Shown: positions 44,266-55,957 of the stretch, in pieces
Layout of the letters: the number at the start of each line of letters is the position of its first letter
Position numbering within the stretch: the first letter of the stretch is position 1
The notes under the pieces: model-generated
Database searches by the model: none
What the model was told of the DNA's origin: nothing
What the model saw: the letters and a program-made list of their open reading frames with translations, nothing else
NCBI GenBank assembly: GCA_030998225.1
Contig: JAPYXD010000715.1
Coordinates: 5,956,501 to 6,020,500 of the forward strand
Source of the DNA: Diplolepis rosae
Lineage: Eukaryota > Arthropoda > Insecta > Hymenoptera > Diplolepididae
DNA length: 64,000 nucleotides
Direction of reading: 5' to 3'
Translations under genes and position numbers: made by a program

Positions 44266-45500
44266 ACTTAATTCGTGCGGTTTGCTAAGAGATGGCGTAA
44301 CTTGATTATTATTCCATCGTGCCAATATTCCGAACATGCGTTGGAAAGCTACTGTCATTGTGCGTCTTTTTCAGTACATGTCATTCATTTGAAGCGTAAA
44401 CAACAATAATTTTTTTTCACTCAAATATGTCGAACTTTGTGCCTGAAAAAGTGTTTTTGCGGGGAGTTCTTCTTCATTACTTTAATATGAAGAAAACTGC
44501 TGCCGATGGTCATTGTATTTTGGTGGAAGTTTATGGTGAACGTGCTCTAGCTGAGCGAGCGTGCCAATAGTGGTTCGCAGGATTTAAAAGTGGTGATTTT
44601 GGCTTGGAAGACGAAGAACGTCCTGGGCAGCCAAAAAAGTTTGAAGATGAAGAACTGGAAGCATTACTCGATGAAGATTGTTGCCAAACACAAGAAGCGC
44701 TCGCAGAATTTTTGGGAGTCACTCAAGCAGCCATTTCAAAACGTTTAAAAGCAGCAGGATACATTCAAAAGCAAGGAAATTAGGTTCCATATGAACTCAA
44801 GCCGAGAGACGTTGAAAGGCGGTATTGCATGTCCGAAATGCTGCTGGAACACCACAAAAAGAAGTCATTTTTGCATCGGATTGTTACTGGTGATGAAAAA
44901 TGGATCCATTACGACAACCCCAAGCGCAAAAAATCATATGTGAAACCCGGCCAACCAGCCAAATCAACGGCAAAGCCGAATATCAATGGCGGGAAGGTAA
45001 TGCATTGTATTTGGTGGGATCAGAAGTATTATGAGCTGCTAAAACCGGGTGAAACCATCAATGGAGAACGCTACCGAACACAATTAATCCGTTTGAAGAG
45101 AGCAATAGCCGAAAAACGCCCGGAATATGCGAGCAGACATCATGACAACGCTCGGCCCCATGTTGCTATTCCGGTTAAAAACTATTTGGAAAACAGTGGA
45201 TGGTAAGTTTTACCCCACCCGCCTTATAGCCCAGACCTTGCCCCTTCTGACTACCATTTGTTCCGGTCGATGCAGAACGCCCTCACTGGAATACGGTTCA
45301 CATCAGAACAGGGTATCAAAAATTCGCTTGATTCATTCTTGGCTGCCAAGCCGGCGCAGTTCTTTTGGGATGGAATCCACAAATTGCCAGAAAGATGGGA
45401 AAAAGTCATAGCTTCAGATGGGCAATACTTTGAATAATACTATTGTACACGTTTTTCTTAAACAAACGTTCAATTTTGAAAAAAAACGCACGAATTAAGT
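44266..45500 (+). mobile_element. mariner element (DD34D) with TA duplication
   Basis: 1235 bp. Ends ACTTAATTCGTGCG and inverse, with TA on both sides (44264-44265, 45501-45502). Excluding it rejoins the LINE frame (...KFTIS + SNKILLIILGYRISTPIVVM), which resembles the LINE segment LGYRxSTPI. Confidence 0.85.
44427..45437 (+). pseudogene. mariner transposase, mauritiana-like, three in-frame stops
   Basis: About 336 codons in a single frame, from MSNFVPEKVFLRGVLLHYF to WEKVIASDGQYFE. N-terminal helix-turn-helix regions (KTAADGHCILVEVYGE; TQAAISKRLKAAGYIQK), then catalytic blocks VTGDEKWIHYDNPKRKKSY (first Asp), HHDNARPHVA (second Asp) and YSPDLAPSDYHLF (third Asp, 34 residues later). Three TAG/TAA stops replace residues (after ERACQ, after KQGN, after NSGW), but no frameshift is visible, so it decayed by point mutation only. 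Similarity to the Mos1 group is from memory of the family. Confidence 0.88.
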
Positions 45501-45502
45501 TA

Positions 45503-46130
45503 TAGATCCAATAAAATCCTACTTATAATTCTGGGCTATCGCATTTCCACCCCAATTGTTGTAATGCAAGCTGAGTTGAGAGAAACTCCCCTCAGAGACA
45601 GATTTCAACTCATCTCTAATACATTTTTTATTAAAGCCTTGCACAAAATTCGACACCCTATCTTTCCCATCTTGGAAGAACTGGACTATACCTCTCAAAA
45701 TAGTGTAGCTCAATGTCCCTTCAACAAACACTTTTTCCTCTTAAAATCCTTTAAAAATTTAGAGGCTATTCCAGTAGAATTTTGAGAATGTCAATTCCAA
45801 TGTGTCTCCTTATCCCATACGAATCTCAGTTCTTCCAACCTTCGATAGACTTACAATTGGGCCCCACAATCCATAATAGTAGATTTCCGGACCTTGTCTT
45901 CAATAATTTGGTTTCACTATAATATCCAAACCACACACATTTTTACACAGACGGGTCCGAACCTACTGACTCCTTTTTGGGTCTTTCTGTGTACTCACCT
46001 CAGCTGAATTTTGAATTGAAGCTAAAAATATCAGAACATGCCTCGATCTACACAGCAGAGGCTGTTGCAATATGTGATCGACTCATGAATGGAAACCCAC
46101 TCGATGTAACCCTCGTTCCCTGAATTGAAA
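45503..46130 (+). pseudogene. I-type LINE ORF2 C-terminal: thumb end and RNase H
   Basis: GYRISTPIVVMQAELRETPL continues the LINE after the mariner. Then ALHKIRHPIFPILEELDY (linker), and after a frame change HFYTDGSEPTDSFLGLSVYS and ASIYTAEAVAIC, the first Asp and Glu blocks of RNase H. The frame ends by about 46120, so the last part is truncated. Confidence 0.7.
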
Positions 46131-46189
46131 AATGTGTAGTGTCACCGAGATGTTTAACGAAAATAATAAAATGGTGGAAAAAAATTTAG

Positions 46190-48377
46190 AAAGAATTCGA
46201 TGTACGGAATACTCTGTTGATATGTCAATACTAATTATGTAATATACATGAAGGATTCAGATTCTTGAAATTATGTTTTTCTCGACTTCGCATCAAAGTG
46301 GCAAGAAGCAGACGTAAAATTTTCAATCACGAAATATATCATTTAAGATATTACCTTTCTTTCTTAGATATTTTTAAAAACATTCACCTAAAATGAATAT
46401 CTAAACATTTTATTTTAAATTTTAGGATGATTTAAACACTTGAAAAATGATTTTCTATTGAAATTTAATGTCAATAAATTTTCAAAGTTTCAAAACAAAA
46501 TATCAATTTCAATATTTTTTAGCTATGCAAATCAAATAATTCAATTAGAAAATTATGTAGAGAATATTTTATATTAAGGGATGATATAATATGATATTGG
46601 AGTTTTAAAAATAAAATATTAAAATGCTTGAGCAATACTTGAATTATATCTAATTATACACTCGAAATTATACAGTAGAGTTTCTTCTCTGGTATAAGGC
46701 AACATTGAAAAAAATTTCATTCAAATAAAATACTCTGAAAACTTTTTGAAATACGTAATATTATTCACATATGAATTTCATTATAAAACTGTGAATAAAA
46801 GGTTTCAGTATTGAAAAAACCAAAATTACATCTAAATTTGCATACGGAATTACACTTTACAATTTTTCTTATATAAAATATTTATTTCGAATAAAATAGT
46901 TTTAGAAATTTTTTATAATTGGTGAATCAACTATATCAATTAAAAAAATTGAGTGGAAAATGTTTTATTTAATAAAAATAAGAAATTAAGACTAAAAATC
47001 TACATTCCAAATTACATGGTGATAGTAGGTAAAAATGTTCTCATTTTACGTTTTGGTGGCTTATATGCAAGAAACCAAAAATTCCCTACCTTCAGATATG
47101 AGCTAAACTCAGTAGACGGTCGAAATTAATGTGATGTAACCCTTATTTTCAAACTTTCAAAACTGGATAGGTTAGAGAAAGAGATGAAGAATCGAATAAA
47201 CCCGGTTAGATCGCTCGCGTTCAATAAGAAGTTTTTTTTTACGAAAACAATAGAGAAAATTTGTCTCATTTTAGAAGCTTTAACAAGCATCTCCAAACGT
47301 TCCAAATATATTGAATTTAAGCCGAAATTCTTGGCTTTCTATCGCATGTATAAAAAAGCACAAGAAATGCATAGGAGTTGAGATTTCGCCGTTAACTAAA
47401 TTTCGATATCACAAACCGTTTCTAAAAAAAATAAAATTTTGAAAAATATCTCAGCACTGCCATTTTGTTTAAAAAAAGAAAGAAAACTTGTGCTAGGTAA
47501 CTATCAGTATACACAGTATTGTAGTGCAAATAGAAATACTGGAATTCAAATTTTTATCAAAAAAAAGTAATCCAAACAAATTTTCAAAAATGTGAATTTC
47601 GAAAAAATAAAAGTTATGCTGAGAAACAAGGTTTTTTGCACGCATTTACAGGAAAACATGTCACAATTACATTGAAGGAAAAATGTTTTTTCCAAAATTC
47701 ATAATGTTCATTCATATTATTAACCTGTTTTTAAATTTCAGAATTCTGATTCCTTCACGTATATTACATAAGTAGTATTTCCATATGAGCAGTGTTTTAT
47801 GTGGATTTTTTGATAATATGAAAATCATAAAAAACTGATCGATTGGAAGGGTTGCATATGAATAAATTTTATTCTAAGCTATAATGGAAGACCCTCAGTT
47901 TATAGATTTTGCTTTTATTGCCCCCATTGCCTGGGTCTCCTACCTGCTGCCGAGGATCGACTTCGAGTCTGCAGAAAAATAATGTGTGACGATTCGTCTC
48001 AAGTTTGAGATTGGAATTTTCAATTTTTTGGAAGTGAGACGAATTTATGCATTCAGGAAAACAGCGAAATCTCGACACCTATGCATTTCTTATGCTTTTT
48101 AAACTATGCAATAGAAAGCCGAAAATTTCGATTATTACCTGGGATAAAATTCAATATATTTGGAACGTCATGTGTGTACATACACGTTGTAAATTTTTAT
48201 TTTCAGAGGTACAAAGACATATTTTGATCACATTAAAGAGAATATATTATTTTTCAAATCTTCATCTTTCATGCAGATTATCTACATGTTTTCACATGTC
48301 AAGAATCTGAATCCTTTATGTATATTACATAATTAGTACTGACATGTCAACAGAGTATTTCGTACATCGAATTCTTC
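46190..48377. repeat. Foldback-type element, about 80-bp inverted ends
   Basis: Left 46190-46265 (AAGAATTCGATGTACGGAAT, TAATTATGTAATATACATGA) is the inverse of right 48295-48377. Interior AT-rich; the frames at 47184, 47869 and 48047 look non-coding. A diverged third copy of part of this end is near 47745-47785. Boundaries are approximate. Confidence 0.55.
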
Positions 48378-49290
48378 AAATAACGTTAAAACTGCAGTCC
48401 CGTAAATACTAACCGCGACTCTCTGCGACTTGCCGAGACTCGTTGGTACTCGCCTTCTCCAATTATAAATTATCGGGAGAATTCATGCTGATCTGTCGAT
48501 ACTTGATGCACATTCTCGCGCGCAGCCATTGATATACACGTACGCACACGCAATACTAGACTCATCGACTCGCTCTGACTCGCTTGTATTTCCTAACGTT
48601 ATTCGTCTCTTGTTTTGAAATACTCGAGTGTGAAAACCCCTTCGGGATACATCATCTTTACACCACCCATCTACTCCAATGTCCATATATAAACGTTGTA
48701 AATCTGTGTTTTCAGCATTACAATGTCATATTTTTAGTTGCGTGGTTAAGGCAATTTCTCTATCAGGTCACGTGATTGAATCATATATAAACTTTTTTAT
48801 GTTGAATTATGTTTTTCTATCGTCATCTTCTGCATTCTTTAATTTTTAGAAAAATATTTTGTAAAATAAAATAGAGAAAAATTCTTTTGTAACATTCAGT
48901 TTTTTTTAACTTTTGATTTAAATACCATATTAATATTATATTCATTATTTATATAAGCCGTCAACATTTTTTTAATAGACGCGAATATGCACTCTTCGTG
49001 GACATTATTTAAATAGCGTTGACATATGAGCAGAATTTTTTATGATAATCTTGTGTCATCCCAAAAGTCATAAAATGCTGATCAGTGACAAGGGTTTCCT
49101 TCATGTAAATTTTATCCCAAACATCGGTACAAGAGTCCCTCGGTTCAGAGAGGTGTTGTTTATTGCTTCTATTGTCTTCCTTCGTTACCTGATCTAGGAA
49201 TAAATTTCCGTCTCATAGAAAAATTTTCTACCCAACAGTTTGTCTCACAATTCGTCACAAATTTGGGTTTGAGACGTCTCAAACTTTTAT
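47780..49290. repeat. Diverged direct repeat pair (about 1245 bases apart)
   Basis: CATATGAGCAG followed by TGATAAT...AAAACTGATC, then a GTCTCC/CCTCGG-type G+C patch, occurs at 47780-48030 and again at 49024-49290. Both end near GACGAATTCGTC-like sequence. Coding potential is not visible. Confidence 0.4.
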
Positions 49291-49312
49291 ATTATGTAAT
49301 AATGTCATCGAA

Positions 49313-49520
49313 AAAAAATACATGGTTCCATTTTAAAAAGTGGAGTTGACCTTGACGTAGCTTCAGCGCCTCCACCGATGGATAAAAAAATAGGGTGGTC
49401 CAGTATGACGGCCTTCTCGAACACTGAAACTTTTGTCTGAACCATTTTTGGATATGATCAATAGTTTGAGTGCCCTCGCTCTGTAACACTTTATGTGCCT
49501 CACCCTGTATATATATATAT
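49313..49520. repeat. Possible end of a DNA transposon (TACAGGGTG terminus)
   Basis: Reading the minus strand, the block starts TATACAGGGTGAGGCACATA, a terminus style common among insect Tc1/mariner elements, beside a TA microsatellite (49508-49521). Only one end is seen. Confidence 0.35.
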
Positions 49521-49589
49521 TAAACAAAGAATTGCAAGAGATTTGAACTAACTTCACGCGATTGCATGGAATTTCATAAGTTTTTGAGA

Positions 49590-49820
49590 ATTTTGAAAAA
49601 TGCTACAGGATTTGAACGGTTTTAGAGTATTCCAAAAGATTTCTAGTGATTCGAGAAAATATCGAAGATTTCGGAAGACTTTTACGATATTTCAACAGAT
49701 TTCAAAGGAATTTAATGCATTTCAAAACATTTCACAAGAATTCAGGGACTTTACAGGGTTTGAAAGATTTCAAAACATTTTTGAATATTTTAGAAGGTTA
49801 AATATTTCAGATGATTTTTA
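49590..49820. repeat. Degenerate short-period repeat (GATTTCAxAACATTTC-like)
   Basis: A region of loosely periodic sequence, with recurring AGATTTC, CATTTCA and GGACTTTACAGG. The 73-codon frame here is a by-product. Confidence 0.45.
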
Positions 49821-52018
49821 AGCACCTCCAAAATTTAAAGAATAAAAAGAAACTTCATGCGGTTTCAAGGGCATGTCTTTATAATCTGAAAACAGTATAT
49901 TTTTTCGCCCAACTTTCTTAAAAACTGAAAAATAATATAAATGTTTCTTAATTAATAAATGTTATTGTCAACTTCCTTCATGCTTGTTGGCTACGAAAAA
50001 TCAATTTTATTCATTAACTTTTTTAATAATTTGACTAGAACCGTGTTATACATATCTGCATTTTTATCTCAAAATTTCGTTTTATTTATTTATAAGACTA
50101 TTAAATATAACTAATTTTTCGTATTTAACAAACGTAAACTAAAGTGGTTTTACGATATTTTAAATGATCCCAATAGCTTTCAGACAATCTCATCAATTTG
50201 AGGGACTTTACAGGATTTGGATGTCAGGGAATCACTTGACATTAATCTTGACTAGAGACAAAGTCATTGAAGATATACTTTTTACAGAAGTGGATTAAAA
50301 AATAGAAGGTTTGTCGAAAATTTCTGCAAAAAATTTTGCACTGAATATTGCACTTTCATATTAGAAGTTTTAAGAAATAGCCCTCAAAACCGATTTAAAG
50401 CAAACGCTTTCAGAAGCTTATATTTTCATCATATTTTTAAGTGTATACTGTTAACTATACAATTTGATACATACAAGTTCCTGAATTTCGGAAAATTTAC
50501 GTAGAATTATACGGCTTTAAAATTTACCCGACCTACCTGATGCCAACTCTCACCTATTTTAGATAATGTTATTTTACTTACATTCAATACATTTTAAATT
50601 TTTCAAAAATCTACTTTGGCCCATTTCGGAAGCTTTACTTAGGAGATTACTTATCTCACTTCTTTCCATTTTTGCTACTTAGGAATGGTAGCCATAAGGT
50701 TTCTTGAATATGTGCTATTCATCATAAATTTCTGAAAACTTTTTACAATTATTATTACAGCAAGAATTTATGAATTTCCTAATCCTTGTTACAAAAAGCA
50801 GTAAGAATTTCAATACATAAGATTTATTTTGTACACCTGTACTACAAAAGTATAAAAAGAAATTACATATAAATTAATATACAAAGTATTTTGGTCCATT
50901 GTAAATTTGAGAAGAATTTTCGAAAGTCTTTATTTCCAAGTACGCAATAAATAATCGTTTAATTTTAAGACGTAACTATGTATTTAATACTTAATTTATC
51001 AGTACCCAGATAAAAATGCAACCTTTTTCTTACATGTATTCTTTATATGTATAAAAATATAATGTATCAAATCTCAGTGCAATTGGACGGAAATTCATTT
51101 TATCTCACACCGAAAAAATGTTGGCACATCAGACGTACCTAGCAGCGCTAAACGCTAGGACAGATTATGCACTTTCACTTGGCATGACTGCTGTGTTGTT
51201 TTAGGATAGCAGACGTGCCAATTGCGCTCTTACTGTGCATGCGCTGCAAGTATAAATCCATTTGACACAATAGCTGTCCCAAAATCGGCGTAGCTGCTGC
51301 CCTAAGCTATAATAAAAATGCCGTACTATAGTTAATACGTTTGGTATAACAAAATTCTTTCCGTGTGCTTCTTTATGATTTAGAATATAGCTATAAAATT
51401 CAAATATTAAGACGCTTCGCTATAATAAACAATACATATTAATATAAAAACGAGATATCTTTCGTTAGTTGACTTCATAATATTAGTACATATTGCTTAT
51501 AGGTAATAGACCTTTTGATTTTATGATAGGAGATATTAAATGCGAACATACGGCGCCAGAATGCTTCTACCGAGTTTCATAAATTTGGTCACTTTCTGCT
51601 AATAACATGTATCCTGAATAATTTTCGCTAGTTAAACAAGCGAACTAAGATGTACGAGGTGTAAATTTAGTGTAAGAAGAATTTAGAAGAATCACAAAAA
51701 ATTATGAAATACCATTGAAATTGTTAACAATTCATGAAAGGAGCTTTCCTACGATAATCAATTCCACAGTCTGTTTTTATATACTATCTTTCTCTCATTT
51801 TTCTTGCATAAATACATCATTTGATTCCGTATAAAACTTGCTCATTCTCATTACATAAACTTGATCAAAAGTAATTTTCAATAATATCTATTTACATAAT
51901 TCAATACATTCCGATACAGAAAATGGTCGAATACTCGAAGAAAGTTAAATTATTTGTCAAGGACGCGCGCTCAAAAATATTCAAAATAGAAAGGTTGAAA
52001 CCAATAGTTGGTACATTA
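49821..52018. other. AT-rich DNA, no gene recognised
   Basis: No supported frame. Around 51120-51310 there is a somewhat G+C-richer patch with GTTGGCACATCAGACGT and a partial inverse (GCAGACGTGCCAAT at about 51211), too short to define an element. Confidence 0.4.
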
Positions 52019-53264
52019 GGGTGACAATTAATTTGGGTCACAAATGTTTTTTGTCGTCCCGCCTCTTAAAATGCTTCCAAATGGCTCAAACAAAATTATG
52101 TGCATTCAAAATTTTTTTTATCTTAACGTTAACCCGTGCCGCACAGAGCTTTTTTGTTTCAACTCGTCAAAATATCGTGAAATTCGAGCTTGTTTTTAGT
52201 TGCTTCTGCCGTCTGTGAGTACAATCGCTCTGAAAAATGTGACTGATGCTGCAATCTAGAGCAAAATGATGTTGTTTTAAGGAGCACAACTAGTTTGAAA
52301 TTTTGAAAATTTCGATTTTTCTTTGCATTTTTCAACAGCCCAGCAGGCGCTTTTTGAAGAAAAGGAAAGTAAATTGTATGCGCTCTAGGTATGATATTTA
52401 AAAATTTATATTAATGAAGTCAGTACTCTTATCTTTAAACGCGTTTTTCTCAAAACTACATTTTTCAAATTTGCTGCAGCTGTAACTCGATAACAAATCA
52501 TCCGATCGACTTGGGTCTTTTTTTAGCATATTGTGTATTTGATTTTCCATATAATGACCCTCCAGTTTTATGATTGGGTAAAAAATATAATTTTGTCAGG
52601 ACAAAAACCATCAGATTTTTGAGCAAACTTTGATTTTTTTTTCAAAAAACCGCCATTTTGTTGCATTTTAATTTTTTTTTACTAGTTGTGCCCCTTAAAG
52701 AGTCATACTGGTTTCGACCTAAATTGATTTCCATTAAATATAGTGGCCAAGAATGAGTAGAATTCAACATTAAAATGAATTTTCATACGTACTCAAAATA
52801 AAACACGTTTGAATTCAACATGGACATTTTTCTTAAAAACGCGACTTACTTTGTAAAGTTAATTGTGATGTTATCGAAAAAAAACATTTGTAATTTATAT
52901 TTAACTAAAATTCGGAGAAAATTCCAAATATTCATTTCTCATTTCTGGGTGCAAATTTTGATTTAGAGGTATACAAAAATTTTTTTTTCGATAACATTAC
53001 AAGTAATGATTTCAAATTATTTAGTTGAGTTTGGAATTTTAATTTTACAATGTAAGTCGCGTTTTTATTTATGAGTCCGCTTCAAAAAACAAGCTCAAAA
53101 TATACGAAATTTTGATGAATTGAAACAAAAAATCTCTGTGCGGCACAAGTCAACAATAAGATAAAAAATTTTTTGAATGCGCATAATTCTTTTTGAGTCA
53201 TTTGGAAGCTTTTTAGGGGGCTGCACGACCAAAAATTTTTTTTGACCCAAATTAACTGTTACCC
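52019..53264. mobile_element. Palindromic MITE with TA duplication, TIR GGGTxACAxTTAATTTGGGT
   Basis: 1246 bp. Both ends (52019, 53264) carry GGGTGACAATTAATTTGGGT or its variant in inverse, with TA outside both (52017-52018, 53265-53266). The arms extend about 200 bp with CCAAATGGCTCAAACAAA against TTTTTGAGTCATTTGG. The interior has a second, nested palindrome (about 52838-53065) with AAAACGCGACTTAC at its ends. The small frame at 52021-52218 lies in the arm. Confidence 0.78.
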
Positions 53265-53356
53265 TAATATATATATATATTAATTTTTTTGGCTATATAA
53301 CACCCATTTTTATGCCTGAAAATCAATATAGCATGAACTTCTACATTAAAAACATA

Positions 53357-54638
53357 CACTACCGTTGGAAATTGTGCGCACGGTGCTTGTCATCGCTATT
53401 AAAAATCACTGCTGACTTTGAACCACGATATCTCGGTGAAAAAAGGAGATAGGGCATTTTTAAAAATACAGTTGAAAAGCTTATGAAATTCCACGCCTAG
53501 TAATGCTCAACAAATATTTTTTTGACTCTCTGAAAATAAAATGTGAGGAGTTAAAAAAAAAAATTCAAGATTTTCTCAAATTCTCTACCTCAACTTCAAC
53601 TTTTTGCATGACCTAGGACATTTTTTTTCAAAATCTGAAAATTATGCGATATAAAGTCTAAAATCTTATCTTTCATTTAAGCCAAGAAAACTTAAAAAAT
53701 ATTCATGGGTACCTGAGATACGATTAAAATTATTCAATCGTATCTGAGTTGAATTTTAATCGACGATCACGGTTCTCGGCCGGTTTGTTTCTCGCCTCCT
53801 TCGTTGAGGCAGGACCGAATAGGCCACGCACAAAGGTGGCGCTTAAGTAGAGCTCTGTGATATGTTCTTTGATCCAAGAACGTGTTTCCTTTATTTCCTT
53901 TCCTTTCATTCTTAGTTGATATTTACAATGACTATTAACATTTTTATTAATTTTCTAGTTTATAAGAATTTTAAGAAATAAAAAATGTTTACATATCATT
54001 GTTCTATTCGTTAATATGGGGATAATATTGGAATTAAATAATTTTTAATAATCACAAATAATAATAAATATTTTTTTTAATTTAAAATAATTAGAAATAG
54101 AAATTACTAATGAACAGAATCAAAAATACATATAAGAGGGCTCCACTTAAGCGCTCTTTGTGCGTGGCCTATTCGGTCCTGCCTCAACGAAGGAGGCGAG
54201 CAACAAACCGGCCGAGAACCGTGATCGTTGATTAAAATTCAACTGAGATACGAATGGACATTTTTAATTGTATCTCGGGTACCCATGAATATTTTTCAAG
54301 TTTTCTTGGTTTAAATTAAAGATAAGATTTTAGACTTTATGTTGTATAATTTTCAGATTTTGAAAAAAAATTTCCTAGGTCATGCAAAAAGTTGAACTTG
54401 AGGTAGAGAATTTGAAAAAATCTTGAATTTTTTTTTTAACTCCTCACGTGCTGTATTGTTTTCAGAAAGTCAAAAAAATATTTGTTGAGCATCACTAGGC
54501 GTGGAATTTCATAAGCTTTCCAACTGTATTTTTAAAAATGCCCTATCTCTTTTTTTCACCGAGATATCGTGGTTCAAAGTCAGCAGTGATTTTTAATAAC
54601 GATGACAAGCACCGTGCGCACAATTTCCGACGGTAGTG
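53357..54638. mobile_element. Long palindromic Tc1-like MITE with TA duplication
   Basis: Ends CACTACCGTTGGAAATTG and inverse of CACTACCGTCGGAAATTG; TA directly outside (53355-53356, 54639-54640). The arms pair over about 600 bases, with a G+C-rich inner section (GATCACGGTTCTCGGCCGG, GCCTCCTTCGTTGAGGCAGG) and an AT-rich loop near 54000. Non-coding. A part of the same core is at 866-1252. Confidence 0.85.
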
Positions 54639-54648
54639 TAGGGTCATG

Positions 54649-54869
54649 AGTTGGATCACACTAACTCCAAAGGATCACATAAAGTGTCCAAGCGATCCTT
54701 TATTGGCCAGATTGATGAATGATCTTGCCTTTGGTGGAGGAATCAAGGAATTTTTACCTTTCTCGACCGGGTCGATGAATGATGTCACCTTATTTGGCTG
54801 GGTGGGTTATGGCTTATCTTGCTTTACTTTCCCAGATCATGTGACCCTCTGGGTTTAGTGTGATCAACT
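54649..54869. mobile_element. Short MITE, TIR AGTTGGATCACACTAA
   Basis: 221 bp, ends AGTTGGATCACACTAACTCC and inverse of AGTTGATCACACTAAACCC. It begins just 10 bases after the previous element. The 70-codon frame at 54646-54858 is entirely within it and not credible. Confidence 0.65.
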
Positions 54870-55957
54870 TATAATTAATTAAAGATTATCGCCGGATAGT
54901 CCACTTAAACAAAAGAACTTTTTTCGTCTCAAATACATTGTTTTCAAGATATTCGACCCTTTCTAGAATTTTAGAATATCCTGCACGTTATCGTACATCT
55001 TTTTTTCCCTTACTACAAAAGTTTTATCCTGTTTTTTTCCTTACATTATTTATAGATACTGTATACTTTAAACTTTATACATTATTTATCCACGTTTTAT
55101 GATTCCTTAAATCTAAAAAGAGGGTTTTTTAAATACTATTCGTCCGAATGTTGTTCTTGTTGTCTGTGGGAACGACAATTTACAAAAAACAGAGTTCGTT
55201 AAACAGCTATTTCCGACGAATAAAAATTAGGAAAGTTATTTGAAAATTAAACATTGAATTTTTTAACAAAAATATGCGAGATACAAAACAAAAACGTCAG
55301 AATGAAAAAGTGTTTGCTTAAATAATTATAAATATTAAATTATGCATTTTTTGACAATATGTATACTTTTAGTGTTAATTAAAAAGAAACATGAAATATT
55401 TTTAAATATTATTTTCCAGCTAAACTATGCAAGATGCGAAAAAATGTCTGAATACAAAGTTTTTTGCCCAAAAGAAATCTATAAATTTCCAAAATCATTT
55501 TCTTTTAAATTTTCTTAGCAAATGCTGGAAACATAATCTTCTTGAATTAGTAAGTCAATTCTGGAACATCTTTGAATTTCATTTTAGCTTATTAGATACT
55601 AAATGATTCAATCTATTCCGAAGATAAATTATTTCTTCTTGAGAGTTTTTTCGCGAAACAAAGCGCTGGATTACACCGTTTCAATACACCTGTTGTTCCA
55701 GTTATTGCTAAAGTGTCTTAATTTTTATTAGTTTTATTAGTATTTAAACTCGATAGTGTATACAATTTTCGATCAGTGAGTTCCATTGTGTAGGGAGTTT
55801 TAGAATCACGCCAGACTTCAATTTGCGAGTCAACCCCTCTATCTGATTTCATGACCTGTATGCATAATCGTACTATGAATGAACTTCATGATAAAGAATA
55901 AATTCAAGTCTCATTATAAAATCCGACAATTCAATCATGGTATTTGGTTACCAAAAC
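54870..55957. other. AT-rich intergenic DNA and probable 3' UTR of Contactin
   Basis: No gene is visible. The right-hand part, just below 55958, is downstream of the minus-strand Contactin stop and should hold its 3' UTR. Confidence 0.45.

Noticed and set aside
47184..48310. Small frames in the 46-48 kb foldback region
   Set aside because: AT-rich chance frames without motifs or consistent start context.
54646..54858. 70-codon gene
   Set aside because: Entirely inside a short inverted-repeat element.
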